From positions 1-64,000 of the forward strand of contig JANFOE010000578.1 in assembly GCA_025667525.1 (NCBI GenBank): 64,000 bases of DNA, written 5' to 3'. Within the stretch, counting starts at the first letter, position 1, and every line of letters starts with the position of its first letter. Under the pieces are notes generated by a model. The model saw only the letters and a program-made list of their open reading frames with translations. It was not told the DNA's origin and did no database searches. Origin of the DNA: Glebionis coronaria. Lineage: Eukaryota > Streptophyta > Magnoliopsida > Asterales > Asteraceae. This document shows positions 34,001-45,213 of this stretch, piece after piece. The translations under genes and the position numbers were made by a program.

Positions 34001-34121
34001 TATTAGTCAAATATATAATATTAGTATAATAGGATGATACAATATGTAACTATGTACTCTATATATACAATTATAATCTATCGTTATGAATACAATTACA
34101 ATCCAGTTACAAAGTTTATCT
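34001..34121 (+). repeat. 3' LTR of the short-LTR copia element
   Basis: Matches 29398-29518 with a few changes and is preceded by the purine run GCGGGGGCA. Confidence 0.75.
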
Positions 34122-36016
34122 TTACTGAAAGAATTGCTCAATGGTTAAAAACTAGAAGTGTTTTTGACAAAACAAGTCTGATTTAAATTGCTCGTCGGAG
34201 GATGAGTCAAGTGGGGACTTATGATTTGCTACATCTAGATTACTGTTATGACTTGAAGTAATGTTTTTGAAAACACTAGTAAAATATTAAAAAGTGTTTG
34301 TAGGTCGTTACTACCAAACACACCTGTTTTGACAGGATACCTAGTCTGATCATCTTGCTACCTCTAGTTTATCTATTTGGTCATAAGTTCGTTTGTTATA
34401 ATCCTTGTTTGTCTTGTGGACGTCATTCAGGAGAAAAAATTATTATGAACAACAAATTGAACAGCTTGGGACCTTTAATTATGTATACACGATCAAGTGA
34501 TTTTCTACTATTTAGTAGTATTTGGAGTGTGATTATTAGATGATTATGCTGGAAGGTGCAAAAATTCCACTACATTTATTTAGTATGTAGTTAATCTTAT
34601 ACTAGTTAGGCATGATCATATGTATTTAAGTTTATTTCGGTGCATACACACAAATACACACATCAATTTGTTACCCACTGGAACATTTTTTAAGTTTACG
34701 AGTCAGAATCGCCATTTCTACATGTTTCACTACATTATAAATCGATCTCCGTGACACCATTTGTTTTTCTTTGAACTGAAGGAAAAATCTATTGAATTTA
34801 ATTATTTTCATGAGTGCAGGAATATCAATGATGTTGACAAGACAATGGATGAGCTAAATGAACAAAATGAGACCATGAAACAAATGTGGGATGCAGTTAA
34901 AACAACTACATTTGCTGATTTTGATGAGGTATATTGTCTACAGTTTCTTCGACTCCCATTTGTCCTAGTATTTTTTTAACATGACCTTACACACGTATCG
35001 ATATACCACTTTTGAATAAGCGGTCCTAAGTCCGACTCATGAGAGAAGTAGAACTGGGAAAAAATCAACAGACTCTTTATCTATTGATTAATAATAGGTA
35101 TTTGCAACATAAATAGAACACTGCAATTGCAGAATTGATGGCCTTCAATGCGATTTACCTATTTTTTTGGTTTATTATTTGCTTGGGTCGCAATAAAAAG
35201 AGAGGCTTGGATGATACATGCTTTTAGTTTTCCATGCTTGTGATGCACATGTTTGATTAGTCCTAACTTATGAGTTCTTTATAAATAAATAAGACCTTTC
35301 ATATAAAACAACAATTGAATCGTTGCTGCAGAACGTAAAATATGTTGAATAGTGTGAGTTGCATTAAGTAGTTCAAAAAGCTTGGTGGACCCTGTGAGCA
35401 ATGTTGTCTAGTAAATGCTACTAGTCATAATAGTATTGGTAAACATTGAGCAGATGTGGCAATTTTGATTTGTATGCTTATAAACTAGTCGATTTGGGTT
35501 AGGTTGTATCCCTCCTAACATATATGATGGGTAAAATCAAAAGATTTAGCTAAAAGGAAATGGTTCAAATGGATTGAGGTAGGTAAAATATTTTCGAAGG
35601 TGTATCTTTAATGCACGCAACTGATTCTTTTTCTCAAATTAAAAAACCAAGGCGGCGTTTGTAATATATATGTATTTTTGCAACCGTAACACAATAATCA
35701 CTTATAATATTTATCGAATGCACAAGATGGTGTTCATGCCAACCCAACATGTCCTAGAAGCTACATATTTTGAGCCGTTACCGGAACCACCAACTGCCCA
35801 TTGTGCCACCTCACTAACAATATGAGTAATTTGGTTAATCCAGGATGAATTAAATGCTGAACTTGAAGAACTGGAAAGTTTTGAGTTGGAGGAACAAATT
35901 TTCAAATTAAACACAACCGCTCCTACTGTTCCTCCATATGTTTCAAATCCACCTCCATAGAAGAACACAAGTAAGGAAGATGAAATTTCTAAGTTGTAGG
36001 CAGAATTAGCGCTTTA

Positions 36017-39000
36017 GATCAAAGATCAGTGGTCACCTCAATTAACATACTATACAAATTTATCCATCTCTTCATGGGTATATTAGTATTATACTAAAAT
36101 GAATCAGTACTGTAATATTTTTTAACTTAACAAGTCGTGTTTGCTTGATCTTGTAAGACTATGTTTATCAATGACACTGCTCCAACCGGTTGGAAGTACA
36201 ACCTAATAAATATGGCATATTAAATTGAAAACAAGTACAAAACCAACACAACCCACACACGTCCAGTTCACTTAGTGATTCTCAGATTTTGCATCCAACC
36301 TGACCACATGTCACAATATTATTAGCCACTCATGTTTACATCTATTTAAAAACAATTTTGCTAGTAAAAAATAAATTAAAATGGAAAAGAACTCAAAAGA
36401 AACTCAGATTTCTCTTTTAATACATGATAACGTGTTCTTAAAATACAAGAATTAGAGAAATTCATCATCAATCTTTAAGCTCAAAACGAAATTTAAGCAA
36501 CCCACCTTGACCGTATACAAGATCTCGAAGTAAAAGGATTTTTGTGTTCTTCGTGTATTTTTACTGAAATATATGCCCTTTTGGATCTCTCTTATTAAAA
36601 TGAAATACACTTTTGTACCTGTTGTGGCTGCGGATGGCTTCAGATAGATGGGATTACTACAAAGTGTTACTTTTGTGGTTGTGGCTGCGTAGAGAAATAG
36701 GTAACAGATTTTAGGGTTATGTATTGATGGGCTATTTAAGATAAAAATGTTTTAATTTAGGATTATCAAATTAGGTAGGCCTAAATCCACTAATGTTGGT
36801 ATAAAGATTAATGAGGTTGCTTGTTAATTTGAATTTTATACATAATTTTTATACAAAACTTTAAATAGTTTAATAAAATATAAAGGAAATAATATTATAT
36901 GTTTGATTGGGTTGGGTTGGTTTGTTGATAAATGATAAAAATATATAGATTTGTTGTATGTATAAATTGTAGAATTTGAGAAGTAAAAAATAATATTTTA
37001 ATAAGAGGTTGGGTTAGAGGAGGTTGTGAATAAACATAGTCGAAGGGCTATGGGTACTTGATGGTGACTTGGATATTATGATTTAGGTGTCACACAAAAG
37101 GGTTCAAAAAGATGCTAATTGTTTTATATAGAAGTTTCAAAGTGAGTGTTGTGTTTGATACCTTACTTTTTGTTGCTCGCCAAGAATTAAATGTAGTACA
37201 GTTGCACTTGGCTGCTTCTAGAAAAGAGTTCTAAGTTTAGATGTAATCGGGTCCTTCGGATTCCTTAAACAAGTAAGGTAAACGTGTTAGCCTTATCTTG
37301 ACTAAGCTCCTGGTGGTTCTCCATCAAATTTTCCATTCCCTATAGCAGATGGGTTTTGGATATTGCCTCGGTTCCAAGGTGCAACCAAACACTTCGGAGT
37401 ACATGACAATCTGAGAGACCATTCTGTTAATTGGTGAACCAATTTTGCAGGGGTGTCAAGGTGTGACATAATATTGACGCAAATTGTCTCACCACCCACC
37501 CAGATCGAACTAGAAGGGAGGAATAGAACCATCTGGTCCTCCTACACACAAGCTTAAACACACAAAGACTTAGCAAGGTTAAGAAACAATCCGTAGAAGG
37601 AAAGATACCTACGCAAAAGTCATAATTACAGTAGCAATAGGGAAAATGAGGAACGTGATAAAGGTACCAGTTGGAGTTGCGTAGCTTGCTGGACTGCTAC
37701 TCTAGAAAGCCGGAAGACGGGACCAAAAGAAACCCTAGAGCAAAATGGGAAACACACATAACAAGTCAAACATAGGGCATAAGCAACCCAACCCAATCAG
37801 AGAGAGTAAGAGGGGAAAACTTATCGGATGGGTACCCCATTTATTTAGTTATGTAGAAGGCCGACCAGAGGATCTGAACCTATGTTAAACGCCATGCCTT
37901 CATTCTGATCATGAAAACCACACCACCTGTACCACCATCAACACTTTTCTCCACACCCGCACTATCAACTTTTTGTCCATCATCATATTTCCTCATCTTG
38001 CTGACGTACCCTCAGTATGGTCCCCAGTCGCACTCTTACAGTAATATCACACCTGGATCACTGGATGTTGAAAACTGGTTAGACCTACTGTGTCAAATAA
38101 ATGAATAAAGACCACTAGTAACTCCAACAAAGTGACAAACTATACAACAACCAATGACTATTTTGAGCAGCCTTATTCTTGTTTTCTTTTTTTATAGAAC
38201 ATGAACCAACACCATTAACTGAGTCTAGCATGCGAAGAGGTTCCATGTCTGTAAAGGATCTATACGTGCTCTATACACTGCGAGCCTCAATGCATACGTT
38301 TTATCCTTGCCAGCTTGTAACTTTGGCTTAGTTACTACATTAAAAAACAAAAGCCCCTCTATAGATCATGTACAAGAGAACACATTTAGAGCGGGGGGAA
38401 CAGTGGCTGGTGGTTGGGCTGGTACCACTTTGGCGCTAGTCTGGCGTTGGCGCACCACAGCGGGTCTCGCGCCATCCAACCTCGCACCAACCACACCAGC
38501 TCGGCTTACCTGGTAGCTTTATTTTTTTTTCTAAATTTTTTTGAAAAAATATCAGTTGGAGAGTCTAATATAGCAGTTTTTTAAAAATAAAACCCCATTT
38601 TCAAAATTTAAACCTAAAATATCTATAAATTGTGGAACATTTAACGAACCGTAATGAATAAATTGTAATCTTTAATTTCATGTAATATTTTTTTATATAC
38701 TGTTTTTTGTAATGTTTTGTTTTGTAATGTTTTTATTTTATTTAATAAAGCTTTTATTTAAGTTATTTTGTATTAAAAAAATCTTTTATCACCACATTTT
38801 GAGCCCTAACCATTGTCACAGGAAATCTGGTGTCAAAAGACACTTTATGCTACGTGGCACCTTTGACTCTAACTTTGGGCCCCAACCTCCACGTATAGTT
38901 CCAACACTAGGACTTCCTCCGTCCCCAAGGGTTACATTCAACAGAGGGCGTGATATCCAAGCCTATGTCCTCCTATTCCGTATTATCTTCATTGCTCACA

Positions 39001-39367
39001 CCCACGACATACTGAGATATCAATTGGCCAATGACCAAAGGGATTGTGTCCCAATTGTATCCCATGTTGTGTGTGAATCTCCTCTACCAAATGGTTGTGG
39101 GTTAAGTCCTACTTCAGGCAATGTACGTGCTAAATGGGCTTGACAAACTGAATCAATTATTGGGTCCACTTGGAGCCCATGCATTCTGTGATTATACGCA
39201 TAACCTAATTTACAATGTAATATATACTCGTAAGGTATTCTATCTCTTCCCTAGAATTTGAAAGAATATGTACATGTAAATAGTATATGTTTCGAAAATA
39301 TCTTGAACCTATGGGAGCGCACACATGTACACAGAGGATACGTATTAATATATTAATTATATAAATA
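36017..39367. other. Unit 1 unidentified sequence with weak frames
   Basis: AT-rich to about 37.2 kb. At 37302-38108 two patches (reverse-strand frame ending GKFDGEPPGA; forward frame YPQYGPQSHSYSNITPGS) have coding-like composition on opposite strands. A GC-rich patch (38390-38520) reads AGGWAGTTLALVWRWRT. Then an AATAAAG-rich AT stretch and a frame at 38815-39143 (RHFMLRGTFDSNFGPQPPRI). All recur in unit 2. I recognise none; decayed transposon or gene-fragment sequence is likely. Confidence 0.4.
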
Positions 39368-40063
39368 TGTTTTAAGAATAATTGAAGGCGTCATTAATTA
39401 TAACGTTTGACGTTAGAACTAATTAATATATGGACCAATCGAACTAAAGGAATACAAGAGGCTCAAAGTGTAGATTTTTGAAACTTGAGGAGGTATTGAC
39501 TTAAACTTGGAGACCAAGTTTAAAAGCTATATATACCTCAATCTCACAAATCTTATAAAGTGAAGATACCCAATAGTCGATCTATGATATACTCTTTATT
39601 CCTTTGATTCGTTTCTACCGTATATATTTACCATTCATGTACAGTTCATGCATGAATGTATTAATATCATACAAATGCATTTATTATTTACATCCATGAG
39701 AAACTTTGGTTCTCATACACTATATTGTCATGATCGACAATTATTGTTTTGAGATTTATTCGTGTGACGCCAAGTACCAATAATAGAACATTGTGTTTGG
39801 TTATTTATTCGTGAAGCAAGTACTAGCATACTAACGTATTCCGGTGACGTGTAGTGTGTGTAACCGTATAGGTTATCTACTTTGGTAACTTGTAGGGGTT
39901 TCACATATATTGAAGATTTGTGTTGATTGGATTAATTGCTAAAAGGTACGTTTTTCTTTATTGTTTTGTTAATTAATTGTCTATACGTGATCTTTATATT
40001 CCGCTGCGTACTCGTGTATATTAATGTGGTTAATATCGTTAAGGGTTTTTATAAATTCCAACA
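39368..40063 (+). repeat. LTR-F: putative LTR with PBS-like site
   Basis: It ends TTCCAACA at 40063, followed by TGGCATCACGAGCC (40065-40078), a variant of the Met-tRNA primer site. TATATATA at 39528 follows a perfect 10-bp inverted repeat, TTAAACTTGG (39501-39510) and CCAAGTTTAA (39514-39523). The left boundary (TGTTTTAAG) is a guess. A copy occurs at about 48540-49182. Confidence 0.5.
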
Positions 40064-40078
40064 GTGGCATCACGAGCC

Positions 40079-42321
40079 GTTCGTATAGCTTTTAATTAAA
40101 AATAACGAAAGAGATAAAATTGTGTAAACTTACTATGATGGCGTTTGAATTATTTTATTTGATGATTAGGTTTTCATAAACTCTAATTAGGGTTAATAAA
40201 ATTAATTAGACAAACCCTAAGTTGTATGAAATTTTATTGATATATATATTGTTAATTGTTAATTAGTCGTTATTTATCACGTTGTTAATTGTTAATATTA
40301 TGGTTCGATTCATGGGAATCATGAAAGTTTGCCATGGATCATGTGTTCTTGACTAATTGATTTAATTGAAGTCATGATTGATGTGGTATGCATGAAGTAT
40401 GTGATTAATTGTTAATTTGATATACGTTTTAGGTCAATGTTTATTTTTTTTGCTTTTGATTATAATTGTTATATATCATGGTTCGAGCAAAAGGTTTTTC
40501 AAAAAATAAAAGTAAATTGAACTAAAACTATATGAAATTTTATTGATTATAATCTTGTTCTTGCACGATCATATGTGGCAATAAATGAGTCGCCCTTACA
40601 TGGTTTTAAATCTAACTCACGCTGTGATTAGCAAGAATCAAGTTTATAATTTCTTTTCTATTTTAAAGTTTTATAATTTTATTAATGACGTAATTCACAA
40701 AAGTACTATCTAGTTGCAAGGCTAAGGTTCAGAAAGACTCATCAAGACTTCGGTCTTGTAGATACCATTGCCCTATAATACCTGACTACTTGTAGTCTCC
40801 TTATCTTGCATACTATATTAGAAGTCACGAATGGTATAGGGTTTGAATGATTTTTAATCATTCTTTAACTTTTCCCGTGATAAAATTAAACTTTTTTAAA
40901 CTGGATAAATGTTGAATCGTCAATTTTTATGATATCACTATTTATACAATTGAATTGTGAGTTAAATATGTGATGTCTATAGTTAACGAATTGAGTAAAT
41001 TTTATAAATTATCATGAACAAAGATGTCGCATGCTTCTTTGTACATATTTTGAATTGTCAAAATTTATACCCTTTAAAATAAGTTTATTTGCCATCCAAC
41101 GTGTAAAAGCACTTGCACTTACTCTTTCACCATACGTTAGACTGATGGTGATTTTGTAACCCAAGGTGATATAATACACTTGATTGTGATACGTCGGTGC
41201 TATATAATCACGGTTTTCGGTTGGACAACTTAAGCAAGTTAAGATAGGTGAGACCTTAACTCGTGGCAATAGATGAGATAAACATGTTCACTTTTTCATT
41301 TTTAAATTATCACAAGTGATAAATGTAAAGTTGATTCCCATAATTCTAGAAGTTGTATTGGATGAAATTATTGAACGTCAATTATCCCTTGAATATCATC
41401 ATCACTAGCAGATCAACTGATGTGGTGGTGGTATGTCTTGGTGGATTCTAGCTTTTAGAAAATTAATTATTTATTTATAAACATGGGTATATTTCTATAA
41501 ATATAGTATTATCAAAAAGACAAAAATTGAATTTTGTGATTCTTTTAAAAGTATTATTGCAACAAAGTTCCATAAACTTATGTTCGTTTGACACACAAAG
41601 TCTCATTTTCTTGTAAGAATGAAAGAGACATATACATATCCTTTTTTGTGCAAGGAAAAGCTATTAATAGGTGTGATTGGATTATTGTAATTATCAATTT
41701 TTAAGAGAACTTAAAGGTTTAAGAATATTTGCACAACTTATTGTTTCAAGTAGATCTCATTAATCTTTTTGAGTATTTGAGCATCTTTCAAACTAATAAG
41801 TCTCTTAGCAATATCTAGGCAAACAATACATCTTTTGTTCTTTACATGTCGATCCTCTTAAGGCTATAATTGATAGAAAAAAACAAGTGTTTTGTTTGTT
41901 TATTGTAATTATAATAGCTAGCTTTATTTATTCTAGTTATTATGTTTTAACCCAGGCACTAAATACCCTTGTTGAATGGCATGCCTAATATGAAGGAAAT
42001 TGCATGCGAGTTTTCAAGTTAATGAAAGCATGATAGATAGTCCCTCATTTACATGGTAGAATTCATACACTCTCTATAATACATAAGTAATTGTTACTTA
42101 TGGGCATTTAAAGTGAGTAGGAAAGTAAATAAATCGCTATTTAGTTTTTCACTAGTGAAATAACATTTGTAATATTGTCAAATCCAGTGGGAGCGTTGCG
42201 TTTTACTACTGGAAATACATTAATGTAATGTTGTCTAATTCAGTGGGAGCTACAAGCTTGTTTACTTTCGTAGTAATCCATATTATTTCTAGTTTGACTT
42301 GAAATAACAATTTACTTTCAG
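40079..42321. other. Probable internal remnant of the LTR-F element, no coding frame
   Basis: AT-rich, without conserved gag-pol motifs. Two purine runs (CAGTGGGAGCG at about 42187 and CAGTGGGAGCT at about 42241) resemble polypurine tracts, but no 3' LTR follows; the sequence runs into the duplication junction. Confidence 0.4.
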
Positions 42322-42323
42322 AA

Positions 42324-43188
42324 TATGGGATATGTTTCTTATTTTCTTGGTATTGAAATTACTCCCAAGGGATCGGATTTGCATTTATCTCTAAAAAATA
42401 TATATTGGAGATCCTTCAAAAGGCTGGTCTCTCACAAGCCAAGCCCGTCAAAACACCCATTACCACAACATCAAATTTAGCTCTTGGTGAGAGTCCCCTT
42501 TTTGATGACCCGGTTCGGTATCGTCAGATCGTTGGTTCTATACAATATGCAACCTTGTCTAGACCTGATATAGAATATGCAGTCAACAAAGTTTTCCAGT
42601 TCTTGCACCCTCCAACAGAAAAACATTGGTCTGCTTTAAAACGGAATCTTCGGTATTTAAAAGGCACCGTTGATTTTGGTCTTCTGGTCAAACAAGAGTC
42701 AGGTTCCATCTTACATGCGTATACTGATTCTCATTCCCCTTATGTGAATGCCTTTTCTGATGCCGACTGGGCCGGTTTCCCAGATGACTATCGATCCACC
42801 AGAGTAGATGCTATCTATCTTGGTTCCAATCTTGTCTCATGGTCAGCTAGAAACTCGGTCATCAACATATAAAGCCTTAGCAGACACGGTAGCTGAAATC
42901 ACTTGGCTAGAAGCCCTCCTTCGTGAACTTTGAGTTCCCATGGCTACACCTGTTTTATGGTGTGATAACCTAGGAGCTACGTACTTGACAACCAATCCTA
43001 TGTTTCATGCTCGCACAAAGCATATAGAGGTAGACTTTCACTTTGTTAGAGAAAAGATTGCGGAGAAGAAACTCTCAGTTAAGCTCATCTTTACTAAGGA
43101 TCAAATCGCTGAAGTTTTTACTAAGCCACTGTCCTCACAACAATTTGAGAGTATACGGTTCAAGCTGCTGGTCGTTTCCTGGCCTTAG
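42324..43188 (+). pseudogene. Duplicated RT/RNase H fragment of the short-LTR copia element
   Basis: Copy of 33123-33988: DPVRYRQIVGSIQYATLSRPD, SDADWAGFPDD and, after a frame change near 42880, WCDNLGATYL and FTKPLSSQQF. It starts inside RT downstream of YVDD, so it was born truncated. Some residues that are mutated in unit 1 look more conserved here (SDADWAG against SDVDWVG), so the two copies have decayed independently. Confidence 0.88.
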
Positions 43189-43200
43189 CTTGTGGGGGCA

Positions 43201-43321
43201 TATTACTCAAATATATAATATTAGTATAATAGGAGGATACAATATGTAACTATTTATTCTATATATACAATTATAATCTATCGTTATGAATACAATTACA
43301 ATCTAGTTACAAAGTTTATCT
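43201..43321 (+). repeat. Duplicated 3' LTR of the short-LTR copia element
   Basis: Copy of 34001-34121 with minor changes (TATTACTCAA against TATTAGTCAA). Confidence 0.75.
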
Positions 43322-43630
43322 TTACTGAAAGAATTGCTCAATGGTTAAAAACTAGAAGTGTTTTTGACAAAATAGGTCTGATTTAAATTGCTCGTCGGAG
43401 GATAGGTCAAGTGGGGACTTATGATTTGCTACATTTAGATTACGGTTATGACTTGAAGTAATGTTTTTGAAAACACTAGTAAAATATAAAAAAGTGTTTT
43501 AGGTCGTTACCACCAAACACACCCGTTTTGACAGGATACCTAATCGGATCATCTTGCTACCTCTAATTTGTCTATTTGGTCATAAGTTCGTTTGTTATTA
43601 TCCTTGTTTGTCTTGTGGACGTCATTCAGG

Positions 43631-45213
43631 AGAAAAAATCATTATGAACAACAAATTGAACTGATTGGGACCTTCAAATATGTATACACGATCAAGTGAT
43701 TTTCTACTATTCAGTAGTATTTGGACTGTGATTATTAGATGATTATGCTGGAAGGTGCAAAAATTCCACTACATTTATTTAATCTTTAGTTAATCTTATC
43801 CTAGTTAGGCATGATCATATGTATTTAAGTTTATTTCGGTGCATACACACAAATACACACACAAGTTTGTTACCCATTGGAAATTTTTAAGTTTACGAGT
43901 CAGAATCGCCATTTCTACATGCTTTACTACATTATAAATCGATCTCCGTGACACCATTTCTTTTTCTTTGAACTGAAGAAAAAATCTACTGAATTTAATT
44001 ATTTTCACGCGTGCAGGAATATCAATGATGTTGACAAGACAATGGATGAGCTAAACGAACAAAATGAAACCATGAAACAAATTTGGGATGCAGTTAAAAC
44101 AACTACATTTGCTGATTTTGATGAGGTATATTGTCTACAGTTTCTTCGACTCCCATTTGTCCTAGTATTTTTTTAACATGACCTTACACACGTATCGATA
44201 TACCATTTTTGAATAAGCGGTCCTAATTCCGACTCATGAGAGAAGTAGAACTGGGAAAAAATCAGTAGACTCTTTATTTATTGATTAATAATAGGTATTT
44301 GCAACATAAATGGAACACAGCAATTGTAGAATTGATGGCCTTCAATGCGATTTACCTATTTTTTTGGTTTATTATTTGTTTGGGTCGCAATAAAAAGAGA
44401 GGCTTGGATGATACATGCTTTTATTTTTCCATGCTTGTGATGCACATGTTTCATTAGTCCTAACTTATGAGTTCTATATAAATAAATAAGACCTTTCATA
44501 TAAAACAACAATTGAATCGTTGCTGCAGAACGTAAAATATGTTGAATAGTGTGAGTTGCATTAAGTAGTTCAAAAGGCTTGGTGGACCCTGTGAGCAATC
44601 TTGTCTATTAAATGCTACTAGTCATAATAGTATTGGTAAACATTGAGTAGATGTGGCATTTTTGATTCCTATGCTTATAAACTAGTCGATTTGGGTTAGG
44701 TTGTATCCCTCCTAACATATATGATGGGTAAAATCAAAATATTTAGCTAAAAGGAAATGGTTCAAATGGGTTGAGATAGGTAGAATATTTTCGAAGGTGT
44801 ATCTTTAATGGACGCAACTGATTCTTTTTTTTAAATTAAAAAACCGAGGTGGCGTTTGTAATATATATGTATTTTTGCAACCGTAACACATTAATCACTT
44901 ATAATATTGATCGAATGCACAAGATGGTGTTCGTGCCAACCTAACATGTCCTAGAAGTTACATATTTTGAGCCGTTAGCGGAACCACCAACTGCCCATTT
45001 TGCCACCTCACTAACAATATGAGTAATTTTGTTAATCCAGGATGAATAGAATACTGAACTTGAAGAACAGGAAAGTGTTGAGTTGGAGGAACAAATTTCA
45101 AACCAAACACAACCGCTCCTTCTGTTCCTCCATATGTTTCAAATCCACCTCCACAGAAGAACACAGGTAAGGAAGATGAAATTTCTAAGTCCTAGGCAGA
45201 ATTAGCACTTTAG
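43631..45213 (+). pseudogene. Second copy of the SNF7 pseudogene 3' blocks
   Basis: Blocks near 43631-43680 (EQQIEL, with a stop-creating change nearby), 44017-44125 (NINDVDKTMDELNEQNETMK, ending FADFDE) and 45041-45213 (acidic C-terminal block, TAG replacing a sense codon early and frame-disrupted). The introns match the first copy. No N-terminal blocks are present because the duplication began downstream of them. Confidence 0.85.

Larger units (their letters stand above)
29398..34121 (+). mobile_element. Decayed Ty1/copia element with very short LTRs, inside the SNF7 pseudogene
   Basis: LTRs of about 121 bp (29398-29518 and 34001-34121) share TATTAGTCAAATATATAATA and AATCTATCGTTA and end GTTTATCT. 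A decayed PBS (TGGTATCAAATCC) follows the first and a purine run (GCGGGGGCA) precedes the second. Flanks CTACT and TTACT may be a mutated 5-bp target duplication. Domain order gag, protease, integrase, RT, RNase H marks it as copia. Multiple stops and frameshifts make it inactive. Confidence 0.85.
29244..36016 (+). pseudogene. SNF7/VPS32 (CHMP4-like) ESCRT-III pseudogene, split by a retrotransposon
   Basis: Four exon-like blocks match plant SNF7 in order. Block 29244-29342 gives TLDMLEKKEKVLLK and AREFSKAKKKR. Block 34431-34482 gives YEQQIEQLGTF. Block 34820-34928 gives NINDVDKTMDELNEQNETMK and ends FADFDE at a GT donor. Block 35844-36016 gives DELNAELEELESFELEEQ, then a Pro-rich tail with in-frame stops. 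Each starts after CAG. The intact protein polymerises on endosomal membranes in multivesicular-body sorting; the last blocks cover the acidic C-terminal region. The N-terminal block is missing, codons are mutated, and a copia element sits in the first intron, so this is a relic. Blocks two to four are repeated at 43.6-45.2 kb. Confidence 0.85.
33121..42321 (+). repeat. Tandem segmental duplication, unit 1 (about 9.2 kb)
   Basis: From the RT region (GATATGGGATATG at 33121), sequence order is repeated from 42322 with an offset of 9,201 bp at the start. The unit contains the end of the short-LTR copia element, SNF7 blocks two to four, unidentified sequence and the LTR-F block. CAG is shared at the junction. 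The last 255 bp (42067-42321) have no visible counterpart in unit 2. Confidence 0.9.

Noticed and set aside
34929..35843. Possible extra SNF7 exon between the third and fourth blocks
   Set aside because: The interval is AT-rich and intron-like, with no match to the family in either copy.
35711..35968. Reverse-strand 85-codon frame (and its copy at 44958-45164)
   Set aside because: Lies antisense to the acidic SNF7 exon block; its Ser-rich composition is the complement of the Glu/Leu codons.
38712..39143. 143-codon frame conserved in length in both duplication units as a real gene
   Set aside because: Conservation is explained by the recent duplication; it starts in an AT-rich low-complexity stretch and I recognise no domain.
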